Positions 24,148 through 37,582 of a DNA stretch of 64,000 nucleotides are shown here, one piece after another. Under the pieces are notes generated by a model. It made no database searches. It was not told the origin of the DNA and worked only from the letters and a program-made list of their open reading frames with translations. Position 1 is the stretch's first letter, and every line of letters begins with the position of its first letter. This stretch comes from Eunapius fragilis (Eukaryota; Porifera; Demospongiae; Spongillida; Spongillidae), in assembly GCA_963681505.1 (NCBI GenBank), contig OY811977.1, positions 4,841,264 through 4,905,263 on the forward strand. Reading direction: 5' to 3'. The position numbers and the translations under genes are program-made.

Positions 24148-24800
24148 ACGGTACGTACTACCAGTACCGATACGCGCGCACAACAATAGGCCTATGTGTC
24201 CCTGTCGATTCGGTCTGTACCGTCATACTCTTTGGGTGCCACTCATTGCGTGGCCATTTAATGATTTATAGGCTCACAACCTATAACAGTACATCAGAGC
24301 CATGAGATATAGTGCACGGTGTATCAGCTAGGCTATGGGAGAGGCGTGGTCGAGTTAAAGACACATGCAGCGCAGCTAGGCTGGAACACATGTAACCCTT
24401 CCTTATTGTCGGGATTTGCGATCTGCTGGCACATATATTTTCCACGCCCAACGTTTTTCATTTCATCTGCATGGCTGGCACACACACACCCATGAACCAA
24501 CACATACACACGTCTCATGTCACACTTATACACACTCTTTCCACAATTCTTTCCCCTTGCTGTACACCCTGTAAATTGTTATATGCTACATGGATTCACT
24601 CATAAGCTTTGTCTATTTGAACTTTTTTTGGTTACAGTGGTTTCACTGGCTTACTATCCAACCCTCTTTCTCAACTATTTATATTCTGACTGATGTGTTT
24701 TTCACGTGTGTAACTGGATTGTGTGTTTTATACACAGTGGTATAGGAGCATGGGGGCCATGGGGGCAAAGGCCCCAACAATTTTTTCATAGGAAGGCCCC
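24148..24800. repeat. Dispersed repeat, copy 1
   Basis: About 650 bp of non-coding DNA shared with 25791-26650, from GGTACGTACTACCAGTAC to GGGGGCAAAGGCC. A CA-rich tract sits in the middle. Small frames such as 24533-24333 are not supported as genes. The flanking 23640-24147 is AT-rich with no gene seen. Confidence 0.65.
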
Positions 24801-25009
24801 CCTCCCAACCCCTCCCCCATTGGTTGTATGTACTGGATTAATGTGTTGGACTATTTGTTCCTGTCTCACAATACCTCCACATCATGACCTGCCATGCCTC
24901 ATGTCCCATATTCCATTACATGCATCCATTTAGACACTCACACACTCATACAGACACAACACTCACAACTATCCCATGCCAATCACTATATACGCTGAAG
25001 CTATGAGTT

Positions 25010-25665
25010 TGTACCATTGAGAGGTTTAAAAAGACTTAGGACTTACTATGTATTACCTTCCTTTGTTGTATAAAATTTCCAGGGCCCTGATCTTTATCGT
25101 TAGGGATAAAGCAGGAATAATATTCCTGTCGGGCTTATATACAAAAGTAGGTCTACTAAAGTCCCTCTTACAGAGTGGTAGATCTACATGTAATATCACA
25201 AAAGATAAATAGCACAGATTCCTAGAAGGGGCCCATGTATAATGCATACACACACACACTGACACATGCACACACACATACACATACACACACACAAACC
25301 AGTGCTACTTAGAATTAGTGGTGTTCTGGTGGGTATGACTGTCAGTTTGCTATGACCATCTGCAAAGCCAACCATGGAAGTCACCCATGGAATGTTGATT
25401 TACATAAGATGGTGGCAAATAGATAGACTAATGCCTTTGTGTTTAGGACTCTGCAATTAATGGGAGATATGGTCACATACCCACCTGAGGATCAGAGCAG
25501 TTGTTGTCATATTTTATGTATGTTTTTGGATCTGGGGCAGTGCTGCTTCCAAACATGTTGCAGACCTGTGAGTTCCATAGGCTTTTGCATTTGGTCATAT
25601 GTGTAGCAAACATGACAGTCATCCTCACCAGAACCACTAGCATTGGAATTTCCGTGTGTGTTTGT

Positions 25666-25706
<41 letters not shown>

Positions 25707-25779
25707 AGTGTGAGTGTTTGTGTGTGTAGCATTGGAATCTTTCTTGGAGGATGTGCAATTTATTTTTGTAATGTGTTGA
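25010..25779. repeat. Left arm of an ~800-bp inverted repeat
   Basis: Starts CATTGAGAGGTTTAAAAAGA and ends near TTGTAATGTGTTGACAAG; it matches 27858-28676 in reverse complement. Both arms carry CA/GT microsatellites at the same two places, so the tracts predate the duplication. No coding content. Confidence 0.75.
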
Positions 25780-25790
25780 CAAGGATTGTA

Positions 25791-26650
25791 CGGTACGTAC
25801 TACCAGTACTGATACGCGCGGACAACATCATGTAGAAATCGTGTCCCTGTTGATTCGGTCATTCTCTTTGGGTGCCACTCATTGCGTGGCCATTTGTAGG
25901 CTCACAACCTATAACAGTACGTCAGAGCCATGATATATAGTGCACGGTGTATCAGCTAGGCAAGGGGATAGGCGTGGTCGAGTTAAAGAAACATGCAGCT
26001 CAGCTAGGCTGGAATACATGTAACCGTTGGGATTTGCGTTCTGCTGGCACATGTATTTTAAATGCCCACCGTTTTTCATTTCATCTGCATGGCTGGCACA
26101 CACACACCCATGAACCCACCCATGAACATACACATGTCTCATGTCATGACTATTCACACTCTTTCCACCATAAGACAGTATTCTTTTCCCCTTGCTGTAA
26201 ACCCTGTAAATTGTTATGTTGTGTGCTACATGGATTCACTCATATGCTTTGTCCATTTGAACTTTTTTTTCTATGTCTTTTGATTACGGTGCTTTCACTG
26301 GCCTAATATACAACCTCTTTCTCAACTATCATTGGTATGTTTATATTCAGATTCATTCTCTTAATGTTTGGTCCTACATGTGCAAATATTCCATTACCTT
26401 CTACATGTATTTCTTTAGTGGTCATAATTGTATCAGCACAAAACAGTAGTATGTCTTGTGCCCTCCACTGTATGCTCATATCCCATGGCCTCCTCTACAT
26501 GGTCATGTCCAAAGGCCTCTGATGTGGATGTGTTTTTCACACATGTAACTGGACTGTGTGTTGCATGTATTGGACTGGTGTCAGTGGGGTAGGAAGCACG
26601 AGGGTCATGGGGGCAAATGCCACAATACATTTGTCAGAGGCCCCCTGTGA
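25791..26650. repeat. Dispersed repeat, copy 2
   Basis: Second copy of the 24148-24800 repeat, with an extra ~200 bp at about 26335-26520. It lies inside the inverted repeat 25010-28676. No gene seen from 26650 to 27060. Confidence 0.6.
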
Positions 26651-27060
26651 GGCTCCACTATACATGTCCCATATACCATTCACTGTACTCAAATTCAGAC
26701 TGTGCTTCATTGGGAGGGTTTTAAAGACTCCTCTATTTCAGCTGATAGTGGTTGAAAGAGTTGCAATGATGGGGTGGGGGGCTCAAATGTCATGTCCTCA
26801 TCAAGGTGCTCTTGTATATATAGCTGCATACTAGTCCTGAAGCTTCATCTCTGTTGTGTAAGTAAAATACCAACTCAGTGCTGCGTGTATACCCATGGGT
26901 AAATAGAAGCCATGTCAGTGAATGCTCTGTATAAACTGTACAGTGGCCCAGTCTTTCCAAATAGGCTAGCCACTGCCACTTATGCAAGGCTTCCATCTGT
27001 CCACAAGTAGCTTGCACAAAAAATAAATCCTCCAAGAAAGAAAGGTACCAATGCTACAAG

Positions 27061-27180
<120 letters not shown>

Positions 27181-27204
27181 GGTGGTCTTGAAAAAGCTTA
27201 GCAA

Positions 27205-27500
27205 GCTGTATCCGGACCTCCACCAGTGGACACTACGCTAGCCCCTTTATGTTGGGACACCCATACCACTACAAGGCCACCAATGGATGCATGCTACTTG
27301 CTCCTCCACATCAGGGCTTCCATCTCCACCAGTAGACACCTCTTTCACATGGAATTTCCCACCCACTTCACAGCAGGTGCCCCTTGCTCCTCCACATCAG
27401 GGCACCCCCTCGTCCATAGATGTCACACTTCTATGTAGGGATCTCCTTCCCCCTTTTTACCATTCCATCCAGGAGACACCCCCCTCCTCCACACAGCATA
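27205..27500. repeat. C-rich degenerate minisatellite next to a MITE
   Basis: Degenerate copies of CTCCTCCACATCAGGG-like units. The same composite, C-rich repeat followed by a hairpin MITE, occurs at 57590-58390. Open frames here reflect the repeats. Confidence 0.55.
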
Positions 27501-27593
27501 CCCCTCCTAAACTGTGTAACACCACTAATGGTCTTGTTTCAAAATACTCTAAATTTGTTATGTTCTATCTCATGAAGAAAAAGAACTAATGGA

Positions 27594-27821
27594 ACAAGTA
27601 AAAAAAAAAAACATTCTTTGGTATATATGATTGAAAGGCAATAGTGGTGTAAAAATGAAATATGTAATAGCCCTATATTTAGAACATTTGTAGGACATTA
27701 TGTTGTTCAACTGTGTGCGTATTACATTTCCCCTTAGTATGTAGACCCTTGTTTCCTTTCTTTTTGCCTTCCAATCCTATATGCCATCAACTTTCTCATA
27801 GAGAATGTCTTTATTACTTGT
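27594..27821. mobile_element. Hairpin MITE, copy 3
   Basis: The ends ACAAGTAAAAAAAAAAAACA and AGAATGTCTTTATTACTTGT are inverted. The inner blocks GGTGTAAAAA and AGCCCTATATTTAG match the family. Arms are more diverged than in copies 2 and 5. Confidence 0.7.
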
Positions 27822-27857
27822 ATGCAAGGCTTCCATCTCTAGGTGAGCAGATCAAGA

Positions 27858-27945
27858 AGAAGCTTGTTAACACATTACAAAAATAAATTGCACATCTCCA
27901 AGAAAGATTCCATTGCTACATGTACATAGACATACACATACACAA

Positions 27946-28039
<94 letters not shown>

Positions 28040-28417
28040 ATTCCAATGCTACTTAGGATTAGTGGTTCTGATAAGGATGACTGTCATGTTTGCTACACAT
28101 ATGACCAAATGCAAAAGCCTATGGAACTCACAGGTCTGTAACATGTTTGGAAGTGGCACTGCCCCAGATCCAAAAACATACATAAAATATGACACCAAGT
28201 GCTCTGATCCTCAGGTGGGTATGTGACCATATGTCTCGTTAATGGCAGAGTCCTAAACAAAAAGGCATTAGCCTATCTATTTGCCATCTCATGTAAATCA
28301 ACATTCCATGGGTGACTTCCATGGGTGGCTTTGCATCTGGTCATAGCAAACTGACAGTGCTACCCACCAGAACCACTAATTCTAAGTAGCACTGGTTTGT
28401 GTGTGTGTATGTGTGTG

Positions 28418-28455
<38 letters not shown>

Positions 28456-28676
28456 GCATTATACATGCGCCCCTTCTGCTATTTATCTTTTGTGATATTA
28501 CATGTAGATCTACCACTCTGTAAGAGGGACTTTAGTACACCTACTTTTGCATATAAGCCCGGCAGGAATATTATTTCTTCCCTAAAGATAAAGATCAGGG
28601 CCCTGGAAATTTTATATAACAAAGGAAGGTAATAAATAGTAAGTCCTAAGTCTTTTTAAACCTCTCAATGGTACAC
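27858..28676. repeat. Right arm of the ~800-bp inverted repeat
   Basis: Reverse complement of 25010-25779. It holds (CA)n at about 27951-28035 and (GT)n at about 28399-28452. With its partner it bounds a 3.67-kb segment that could be one element, but no transposase is inside. The following 28680-29560 is AT-rich with nothing recognised. Confidence 0.75.
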
Positions 28677-29559
28677 AATGTGATTTTATTGAGTATATTA
28701 TATGAAAAGTTAAATTTAATATGTGGAACACATTTTGCACTAATTGTTTAGGTTTAGGCACCCCACCTCCCAATTATAGGCTCATGTTTAGAGGTATTCT
28801 GCTCATGTTCTTTTGATGACATAAATTTCAGTAGCCAAAAAACTAAATTGATTGGGCTGGCATTGGATGTAGTGTAGGTTGGCACATTTATGCAGCCTAT
28901 AAGGATGAGTATTGAATATTAAAAGCTACATGTACATGTATAATAATGTAGTATGCACTTAGAAAAGATGGCTGAATATACGAAATGGCATGCACAGCAA
29001 TTATTGTTATACTCTAAAAGTGTGTTGCTTTAAGAACAAATTTAAAAATATACGAATGTTTTATATTACCAATTTTGTATATTCAGTAGATTGTGCCTGA
29101 CTATTCTTCAATGACAGAATGTTATTATCCATGCCCTATGGAACATGCCAAATAATTCCTTGGGATTAAAATATCAATCTGTTTACTAAATCACACAACC
29201 ATTTATTCCATTTTATGGTCAAAATTCTACTTTCAGTAAATAGCTGTAACCAACCATTTCCCCATCTTTTCCATATTAAAATTGGTCATGTTTCTAAAAT
29301 AAATGATCATTGTTAAGACTTCAATGTTTCAGGAAATAGATGGTAATCCAACATGAATTTGTACACTTTTATGCATAAACATTTGTAATTACTGATATCC
29401 ACTCATTTAAACGTGAGTCTTTTTTTACTGTAGGGGTAGAAGGTGGCAATATATATTCAATGGTACTGCCATTTACTTGTTGTGCTTGAGATTTGATTTA
29501 ATTTTCACATTCCTTTATCTTACCCATAAACAGAGCAGCATCTGTTTTGTGTACTGGCC

Positions 29560-32500
29560 CCAGACAAGTTAGATGCACTGAAATGGGAAGGTCAAGAGCA
29601 ATATAAGAGCCATAAAAACAGGTTGGTAAAAATGCAATTGTGGCTTCCTCAGCTAATTATGAAAAAGGATTAGAAATGAATCCTAATGGTGTGGTTAAAA
29701 CGGTTTTTGAATTAGGCTGCTTAGAAGCATCGAGAAATGGACAGTACTCAAATATGTGGCACATGTACACTGTATACCTTTTCTTCTGTTATGAAGTCAT
29801 CCAGTGCATTGCATATACCCTGAACTTAATTTTAGAATACGCAGTGCTTTTCACAAATTATTAGTACCACGTATGCATTGTTCAACACCCTTTTCTCATG
29901 ATTTATAATTATAATGTGGACTGAAGCAGCTAAATCAGATACAAAGTCTCCTACCTGTACTTGGAAACCTAATCAATTTGTACCTTGTGTTAGGTACATG
30001 TACACACCAGATAGTGTAACTAAGCCATCAAATGCTTTGCCAAATACTCAAGAAGAAAGCATGCTTCTGAACCAACAAGGCAGTCCCCAAGCCATCCAAT
30101 ATTCATCCACACTGTTGTCAGAAGAAACCTTGTATAGGAAGGACCGAGAATGCATAAGTGTTAGTATGATTGCACTAGTTTAGAGGCCAATGCATAAACA
30201 AAAAGAGCCTTTGCTACCGTCAGGTCAGTCTAAAATAATGCAGTTTACTTGTGGTGTATCACAAAAGATGAGCATGAGAACAGAAGATAGAAAAGACAAA
30301 GCAGTAACGGAGTGTGTACAAATGGAACATCCTCCTGTAAACCATAAGGTTGATGCACCTTCAGTATATTCTCAAGCAGTATATTCATGCATTTTATCAG
30401 ATACCACCAGCAATGCTTCAGATGGATCATTAGATGTTGCAAGTACAGATCCTAATTATAAACATGCCACACCTGTCTATGAACAAGAATTAAAATGTAT
30501 TTCATTGGACTATTATGGACAAAGCAATCAATTAATGACCAAGGTAGAATGTAATACTTAAACTGGTATTATATCATATAATGTAATGACACAAATTATT
30601 TCTCTTCTCACGAATTGTCATATACAGAAAATAATGACTCTTACTTGCAGGTAATAATAAAGTTACAAGAGAATACATGAAAGGAATAAATGCACATACA
30701 GAACTACATTATTATATAAACTAACATATATGGCTAACAACAACACAACCTAACATATACAATGTACTGGCACACTAACACACTCGATCACTCGCACACA
30801 GAACTAAAAGTCATCTAAACCATCAAAGGAACTTAATGTTCCCAAGACGGAGGTAGAATTTCCTCTCTGGATTGCCACAGAAAGGCGCTGGAGTAAGAAT
30901 TGGTAGGATTGTGAGTCTCCAGTGGTTTTGTGCAGACGATGGCCAAGGTCCTTAAGAAAGGACAATGTTTCAGCACCAAACACACCAAGAGACTCACATG
31001 CTATGGGAACAAAGAAGTATTTAGCTCCAAGAGAGGAATACTTCTTCCTCTTTTGAGATTCAGCCTCTGCTGCTACCAATCCTGGGCCTCTTTCAGCAGT
31101 GGAGAGATATGATGGTGCCAAGGTGTCTCTGCATGTAGCATCCCACACAAGGAGTTTCCCCTCTTTCCAGGGAACCATTGAAATTCCATCTGGCCTTTTA
31201 CCATCAGATCTAGCTACTCCAGAAGGCTCCAAACGAGCAGGTATTTTTGCAGCTGACAGTGCTCTGTGGATGATGTCGTTTAAGCTAGAATGCCTGGAGT
31301 GGCGACCTTCACTCCATCTACAGCTAAGGCCATGAGTAGCAAGGTCATTCACGTGAGAACCACAATGGCGACAAGTGTGTGAATGGCACAAGGGAACACC
31401 AAGTCTGAGCCCAACTGCAATTTGGATGGTGGAGTTATCCATTCTCAGGCCTATGGAGGATATAGGGAATGCATTTAGCCATTTTCCTGACTCTGGTGTG
31501 GATGCAGCAAGAAGACGAGCACGGGAAGATGGACTATCAGCACTGGCCAGCAGACCTTGAGCTACCAACTGCATTTTTGGTAGATCCCAAGCTTTTTGAA
31601 AACAAGAAGCAGGAGGTACAGGTGGGGCTGTGTTGTTTCCTTTGGACCAGTGGGAAAGTGCAGACTCAACATCAGGGATGGAGGCATTGTGCAGAGATGC
31701 AGGGAGCATGCTCTTCAATGTATCAGAGGTGCCAGCAGCTGAAGCCAGGAAAGCTGAAGGTGCAAGCTGACATGCACTCCGAATACCAAGGCCGCCAAGC
31801 TTTATAGGAAGCTGAGCTTGTGTCCAGGCTGGATCATTAATTCCAAGAGAGATATTTAAAGTGCTGCTTAGGATGGATCGCAAAAGGTCATCGAAATCAG
31901 CAAGTTTCTCTGAAAGGAAACAGGGAGAGGTGCGCAAAATGTTTAGAAGCTTGGGTATTGCAAATGAGTGACGCAGCAATAGCAGAGCATCATGTGCATC
32001 TAAATTGCACAACCTTTCACCCATTTTTTTCAAAAAAACTATTTTTGCACAGATAGCAGCAGATATTGAAGCAATATCACCTAGGGGAGTACCCAGAAGT
32101 GTGGTGCACTTTGGTTCTGTAACTTGCAGTCCAGGGACTGCAGTCAGCATTGCTTGTATTATGGTGGTGTCGTTGCTGATGATCTCTGATTTTCCATAAT
32201 TAAGTTGTAGACCCAATGAATGTGCTTCCTTGGTGATTAACTGGAGGTCTTTAAGCACATCAGTTAAGGTTCCACCAAGGGTTCCATCATCCAAGTAGAA
32301 CATGCGCAACTCAGATTTTAATTGAGAGCACATGTTGTGGATTGTGAGACAAAAAAGCAGAGGTCCGAGAGGGTCACCCTGCTGCACCCCTTCTGACGAC
32401 TGAATAACTTCTGTTCCCCAAAACAAGGAAGATGGTGAACAGTACACAGAATGGACAAAAGGAAGCAAACTAGGGGCAAGATCTTTAACTGCCAGGAGCA

Positions 32501-35500
32501 TCTTATCCCTGCGGATAGTATTAAATGCATTCTTAAAATCAAGTTTAAGAATCAAATGATCATGGGGCAGGTTGGATAGATAGACTCGCGCAGAATGTAT
32601 GGCAATTTCAATTCCCCTCTTTATTCCATACCCCAACTGCTTTGGAAAAAGTAATTCCCCCATCTCCTTCATCACTTTACTTCCTGCACATTTGGCAACA
32701 AGACGACGAAGGGTACATCCAACAGCAATAGGGCGAATACCCCCATCCTTCTTTTTAAGTGCAACCAGTTTACTTGTATGAAGTATTTCTATTATTAGTG
32801 ACAGTAATAGTTTACATGGATGTTCAGAGAACGATAGCTTACATGGAGATACAGACAGTGATAGTATACATGCACAAGGTTCTGAAGACTCATTTAAGCA
32901 GGATTTGACAATTGAAATGGTAGTTCAAACTGAAGAGACAGAGTCCAAAACTCTTCCATTTCCTCTACTTCTTCAATCGTGGTATATGAAAAAGGGGAAG
33001 GCTCTTTAACTCTAATGCAAGACGTACAGAAGATCATAAGACTATGCCAATTATGCAAATGGGTGAAATTATGATTGTAAAGCGAAGCAGCGTATGTGGC
33101 AGCACTGAAGACAGTTTAATGCACTGTGGATAATGCATTATCAAATAAACAATTTAATAAAGTTAAGTACCTCAAGAATCTTTTGAAGGTTGGAAAGTAT
33201 ATCATAGAACATGGCCCAATTGTTTTAACACAGGACGTTGCAAGAGTATACAGTGATACCACCGATACAGAACATAAACAAGTACGTATAACTTCTACCT
33301 GTATCTATGATATAATTACCAAACATTTCATTTTTATTCAGATCTATGTAAGTGGCAAAGCATACCTGGTAGCTGACACAAGTAAAAACATAAAATATTG
33401 TGCCTTTCACAGATAGTTTCAGCAGTCAACAAATCACATGTTGCAAATGAAGTAGTTAAGGATAGAATTGCTAAAGTTTATTTAGACTCTTTGGACTACA
33501 TTGATACTCCAAGAGATAAACAAGTGTTGAAAGGTATAATGTCGATACTTACCAACATAACATTTACATCACATTTTGGAAAAAAGCAGAGCTCTGTGAG
33601 AACAGCGTTCAACATGTTACCAGTTAACCTCGACAAGTATGATGGAATTACAGATTGTAAGAAGTGACTTAACATGCATTCAGAAATATTTTCTTACTAA
33701 ACGTATAATTAAACTTAGAAAGCTTAAGGAAATTAAAATAATGCATGTAGGTAAGGGTCGAGGTCGACATATGAAAACTGATGAAATGCCTGAACTCCCC
33801 CTTGTCCTAGAATATGCATTTGGTGACTATGACACACACGTTTGCAGTGGTGGGTGGTCTTGAAAGTCATCCTCGATTAACTGATGGTACACTGTACAGA
33901 ACAGCTGACAGCTGCACAACAATGAAGGATGCCCGATACTACTACTGGCATTTCCTCCATTAGGCTTCACCATAAGTTTGAGCTCCTGTTATAATTATAC
34001 GATGAGTTATCGTGCTGGTAGTGTACATGCCATTCAACACCATCATGGGAGAGGTGTGAATGTCAATATTTCTCTCCAGCTGCCACCACATACTGCAGTA
34101 CAACTGATAGTTATTAATTTGCACTGGTCTACCTCAAATGTTAATTTAATTGTTGATGCAGCAAGTCTATAGAAGGACTCCACTGTAGTAATGTCTAAGG
34201 ATGCAAAAGCGATTGTGGTGACATTTTACCAGTACAAAGGCTAGGTCAATGTTGGAAAAAGAGAACATTACCTGACCATACTTGGGATCAAAGTAGGGTT
34301 AATGCTATTACACCTATGACATTTTTGTTTATGGATACAGCAATTACTCATAAGGAAACATTCTATAATGAAGTGCATACCGACAATGTCCTGTATATTA
34401 CAAGATCAGGTCAAGCTGTGAGCCTTCTGTACCTGTCGTTTTATGAACCAGATGCAACATTTAAGTGTTTGAATGAATGTCTCTGTTTACTTACCCTGCC
34501 ATCCCTGGATGTATTGTTTAGGAATCCTAATACAGGGAAACTCAAAGAAGAAATTTTATTTTTTTGTTGATAATGGACCCTCTGAACAGCCATTTAGGCC
34601 AATGGTTCAAATGTTACTTGTTAGGTTACTTAAATTTCTTGGTCTGAAAAAAGTTTACAAGTATCATTTGCATTTTAAAAGGAACTTTGTAGAAAGGGTT
34701 CATGCATCAGAAAACATTGCACTATCTCGTCATGGCCCATTTTCTAGTACAGCTATACTGTGCCAGGTACTAGTGAGCACAAGGGCAATATGGAAGCTAT
34801 GGCTAGTGAACTTAATGGCTGCACATTTTCAGGAAACAATTTGCTGTGTTTTAGAGGAATTCATCCTGATGAATTTATATTTAATGATGAAGTACAACTA
34901 AAGACATTTTTGAGTCTTACTGAGGAGCGCAAACTTTTGTCACCATCTTCTCAAACCTGTAGCTAATTCTTTATTTCAATGTTTAATTATGACATGGAAG
35001 TTAAATGAATTATTCTGTGGATCATATATAGATGATAATAAGTTGTTGAATAATAAATCTTGTTCTAAAAGAACTGCTCACCTTGACTATACACTGCCTG
35101 TGTGGTAGCCCCTGATCAAGATGATTATACTACTTCATCAAGTAGCATTCAGCCTCTGCCAAACTATCTGAGATGGTTTTGAACTGATGAATTACATAAT
35201 CTACCACTTAAGGAATGCAAACATTTGGATAGTGGTGTGTGGGATGAAGTTCCTGGTATCTTTCTACCTTCCAGTATTTTAGAAGTTTATTGACGACCCA
35301 CTTGAAAACATTGTACACCTAATCGCTTTGTTAGCTTGGGTTACACTCAAGGAAGTAATTGAGTATATTAAAAAAAGTGAAGTAGCAAAGATGCTTGACA
35401 ACGACCAACAACATGAGACACGGAAAGAGCACACCTTATACAAGCTGAACAATAAGGCTAATTTACAGGACATGTGTAGAAAAAATCATATACCCATCCC

Positions 35501-36265
35501 ATCAGGAAAAATTCCTAAACATGGATTAGTTAAACTCATTGTTGAACATCACGGTAAGGAAATACCTCCAACTTCTATAATGTATGTGGGTAACTTAGAA
35601 AATATTCCAAAACATACTGCTGCATTGTCAAAGTTGTCGTGGCTCATTTGAGATCGATACTTCACTTTCATAATTGTGATGCAACTGGACTAAAAGATGA
35701 GATAGTAAAATCAGTATACTTGCTGAAACATGGAAGATCTGCATTGTTTGCAAGGGAGGAAAGGCAACTGTGTGATTTAATTAAAATCGTCTATGATCTA
35801 ATTAGTTCTCAATGAATTCTTAATATAACTAGTCATACATACACCAAAAGTCACAAACATCAGTATCATCAGCAGGTAAAGTTCCACGTCCATCGCATGT
35901 AACTAGTCCTGAGATTTGCCCAGACTAGACTGTTTGATCCACTTCTTAAATTCATTGAAATTATTAAACATAACAGTGACGATGAGAGTATTTTGAAGCC
36001 TCTAGACATTGAGCCTGATACAACAAGTAAAGAAGAATTGAAAAACCAAATTTCACAAACAGGAAGTAGGATAAAAGTAAAGTGGACAAAAGAAGAGGTA
36101 TTCAGGATGGAAACCTGGATAGTACATTGCTGAAGTACAGAGTTATGATGCTGATGAAGATGCAATAACTGTATTGTTTCCATGTGAACCTGGTTGTATT
36201 TACAACATAGCATTGTCACCGGCTATTTCTAACAATACTATTAAGCTTGTCAAGCCAGCACTATA
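29560..36265 (+). pseudogene. Decayed multi-domain gene with possible DDE, SAP-like and Trp-rich parts
   Basis: Coding fragments on the plus strand run from about 29560 to 30561 and resume after a LINE insertion at about 32790. Landmarks: an acidic Ser-rich region (30190-30561, 32800-32960); HVANEVVKDRIAKVYLDSLD (33430-33490); HPRLTDGTLYRTADS (33870-33920); VDNGPSEQP then FKRNFVERVHASENIALSRH (34560-34740), with acidic residues spaced like a DDE nuclease; a SAP-like helix pair near 35440-35560; and a final Trp/Gly block ending about 36265. Stops and frame changes are numerous, though GT-AG introns probably explain some (for example CAA|GTACGT near 33281). I recall similar repeated genes in sponge genomes, but the function is unknown. 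A transposase origin is an inference. Confidence 0.45.
30600..32790 (-). mobile_element. R2-type LINE fragment (RT plus restriction-like endonuclease)
   Basis: A minus-strand frame of more than 620 codons, readable from about 32775 to 30804. Reverse transcriptase blocks: LVALKKKDGGIRPIAVG, LKLDFKNAFNTI, EGVQQGDPLGPLLF, and the catalytic FYLDD. The C-terminal part has a CCHC knuckle (CRHC, then H-x4-C in HGLSC), RHSSLND, and the restriction-like endonuclease motif KRPDG followed by LLVWDAT, as in R2/NeSL/CRE-group LINEs. The frame ends GLDDF then stop at 30804; 30600-30800 should be 3' UTR. The 5' end is truncated inside RT, so N-terminal zinc fingers are lost. It interrupts the 29560-36265 gene in the opposite orientation. 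The frame itself looks unbroken, suggesting fairly recent insertion. Confidence 0.8.
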
Positions 36266-36539
36266 AAACATTTGCTCCATTACATGAACATGTCTTTATA
36301 TAATAATGACAATATAATGTGTTTCAATGATTATTATTTATAAAAACATGATATTATAATTAAACTTCAAACAACTACAGATAGAACTAATAATTTATTA
36401 GTTACATTCTGGGGTGTAAGAACGTCTATAAATCAAGGGACTGTCCTGGATATATCATTACTAAGGGGTATTGATGTTAAATTTATAATGTCCAGGGGGG
36501 ATGAATAAAACTATAACTCATGTCTGAAATTAATAATAA

Positions 36540-37230
36540 ATGGTAACTTAATTTCCCCGGGGAGGGGGGGGGGGGGGGGGGGGGCGGAAGGGAGAACTGA
36601 ACATTTGTCCTAGGGGGTAGTGACCTGAATTTAATGATGTCATGGGAGATTAATAAATTATATTCTCGGGGGAAGGAGAATAGTAAATCTGTCCTAGGGG
36701 GGTTGACCTGATTTTAATGCTGTCCTGGAGGGATCTATAAATTATGTCCTGGGGGGGGGAGATAGTAGATATTTTCTAGGGGTAGACCTGATTTTAACGA
36801 TGTCCTGGGAGGGGGGGGAGGGGGGGGGGGGTGGAGGATAGTTGATCTGTCCTAGGGGGGTAGTGACCTGATTTTAATGATGTCCTGGGGGGATATATAA
36901 ATAATGTCCTGAGGGGAGGGAGAATAGTAAGTCTGTCCTAGGGGGTAGACCTGATTTTAATGATGTCCTGGGGGGGAAGGGAGAGAATACTGGGGGGGGG
37001 GGGGGGGGGGGGGGGTAGTGACCTGATTTTAATGATGTCCTGGGGGGACGGAGAATAGGAGATCTATCCTAGGGGGAAGTGACCTAGATTTTTGGGGGGG
37101 GGGGGGAGGGGGTGGGGGAGGAGGGAGAATAGCAGATCTGTCCTAGGGGGGTAGACCTGATAGTAATGATGTCCTGGAGGTGGGGGGTCTACAAATTATG
37201 ACCTGGGAGGAAGATGGGGGAGAAGTGGGT
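36540..37230. repeat. G-rich tandem array, ~75-90-bp unit, about eight copies
   Basis: Each unit contains GACCTGATTTTAATGATGTC, then CTGGGGGG, a variable ATAAATTATGTCC block and GAATAGTAGATCTGTCCTAG before another G run. G runs reach more than 20 bases. No coding content. The same GTCC-plus-G-run style continues to the edge of the transposon at 37316. Confidence 0.8.
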
Positions 37231-37582
37231 GCATAAATCATGTAATGGGATAAGAGAGTCATGCAAGTAAGGTTATTACATATACAACTTCATGTCCGAG
37301 GGAGGGGTTTTAATATAGTCTCGTACCCAGACCCACGCCACAGCAGTGGATGGATTACATCACCACTACGTGGAAGAGGGTCTGGAGAATCTCTCGGCAA
37401 AATCGTGGCCACTGCCGTTGGAATCTGAACGGTACAATCAGATTGCAGGCATGCGCAATTAGTGATTTTAATTGAATTTTTCGCGTGACAGTCACATGTT
37501 CAAAATGGCATATAGCAACAAAGAGCTACACTATCCGTTTCTCGGTACGCGAGTTATACGCGGGTCGCGTTTTTAAAATTAG

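Noticed and set aside
36540-37230. CRISPR-like spaced repeats
   Set aside because: Adjacent variable units without unique spacers; G-rich minisatellite in a eukaryotic context.
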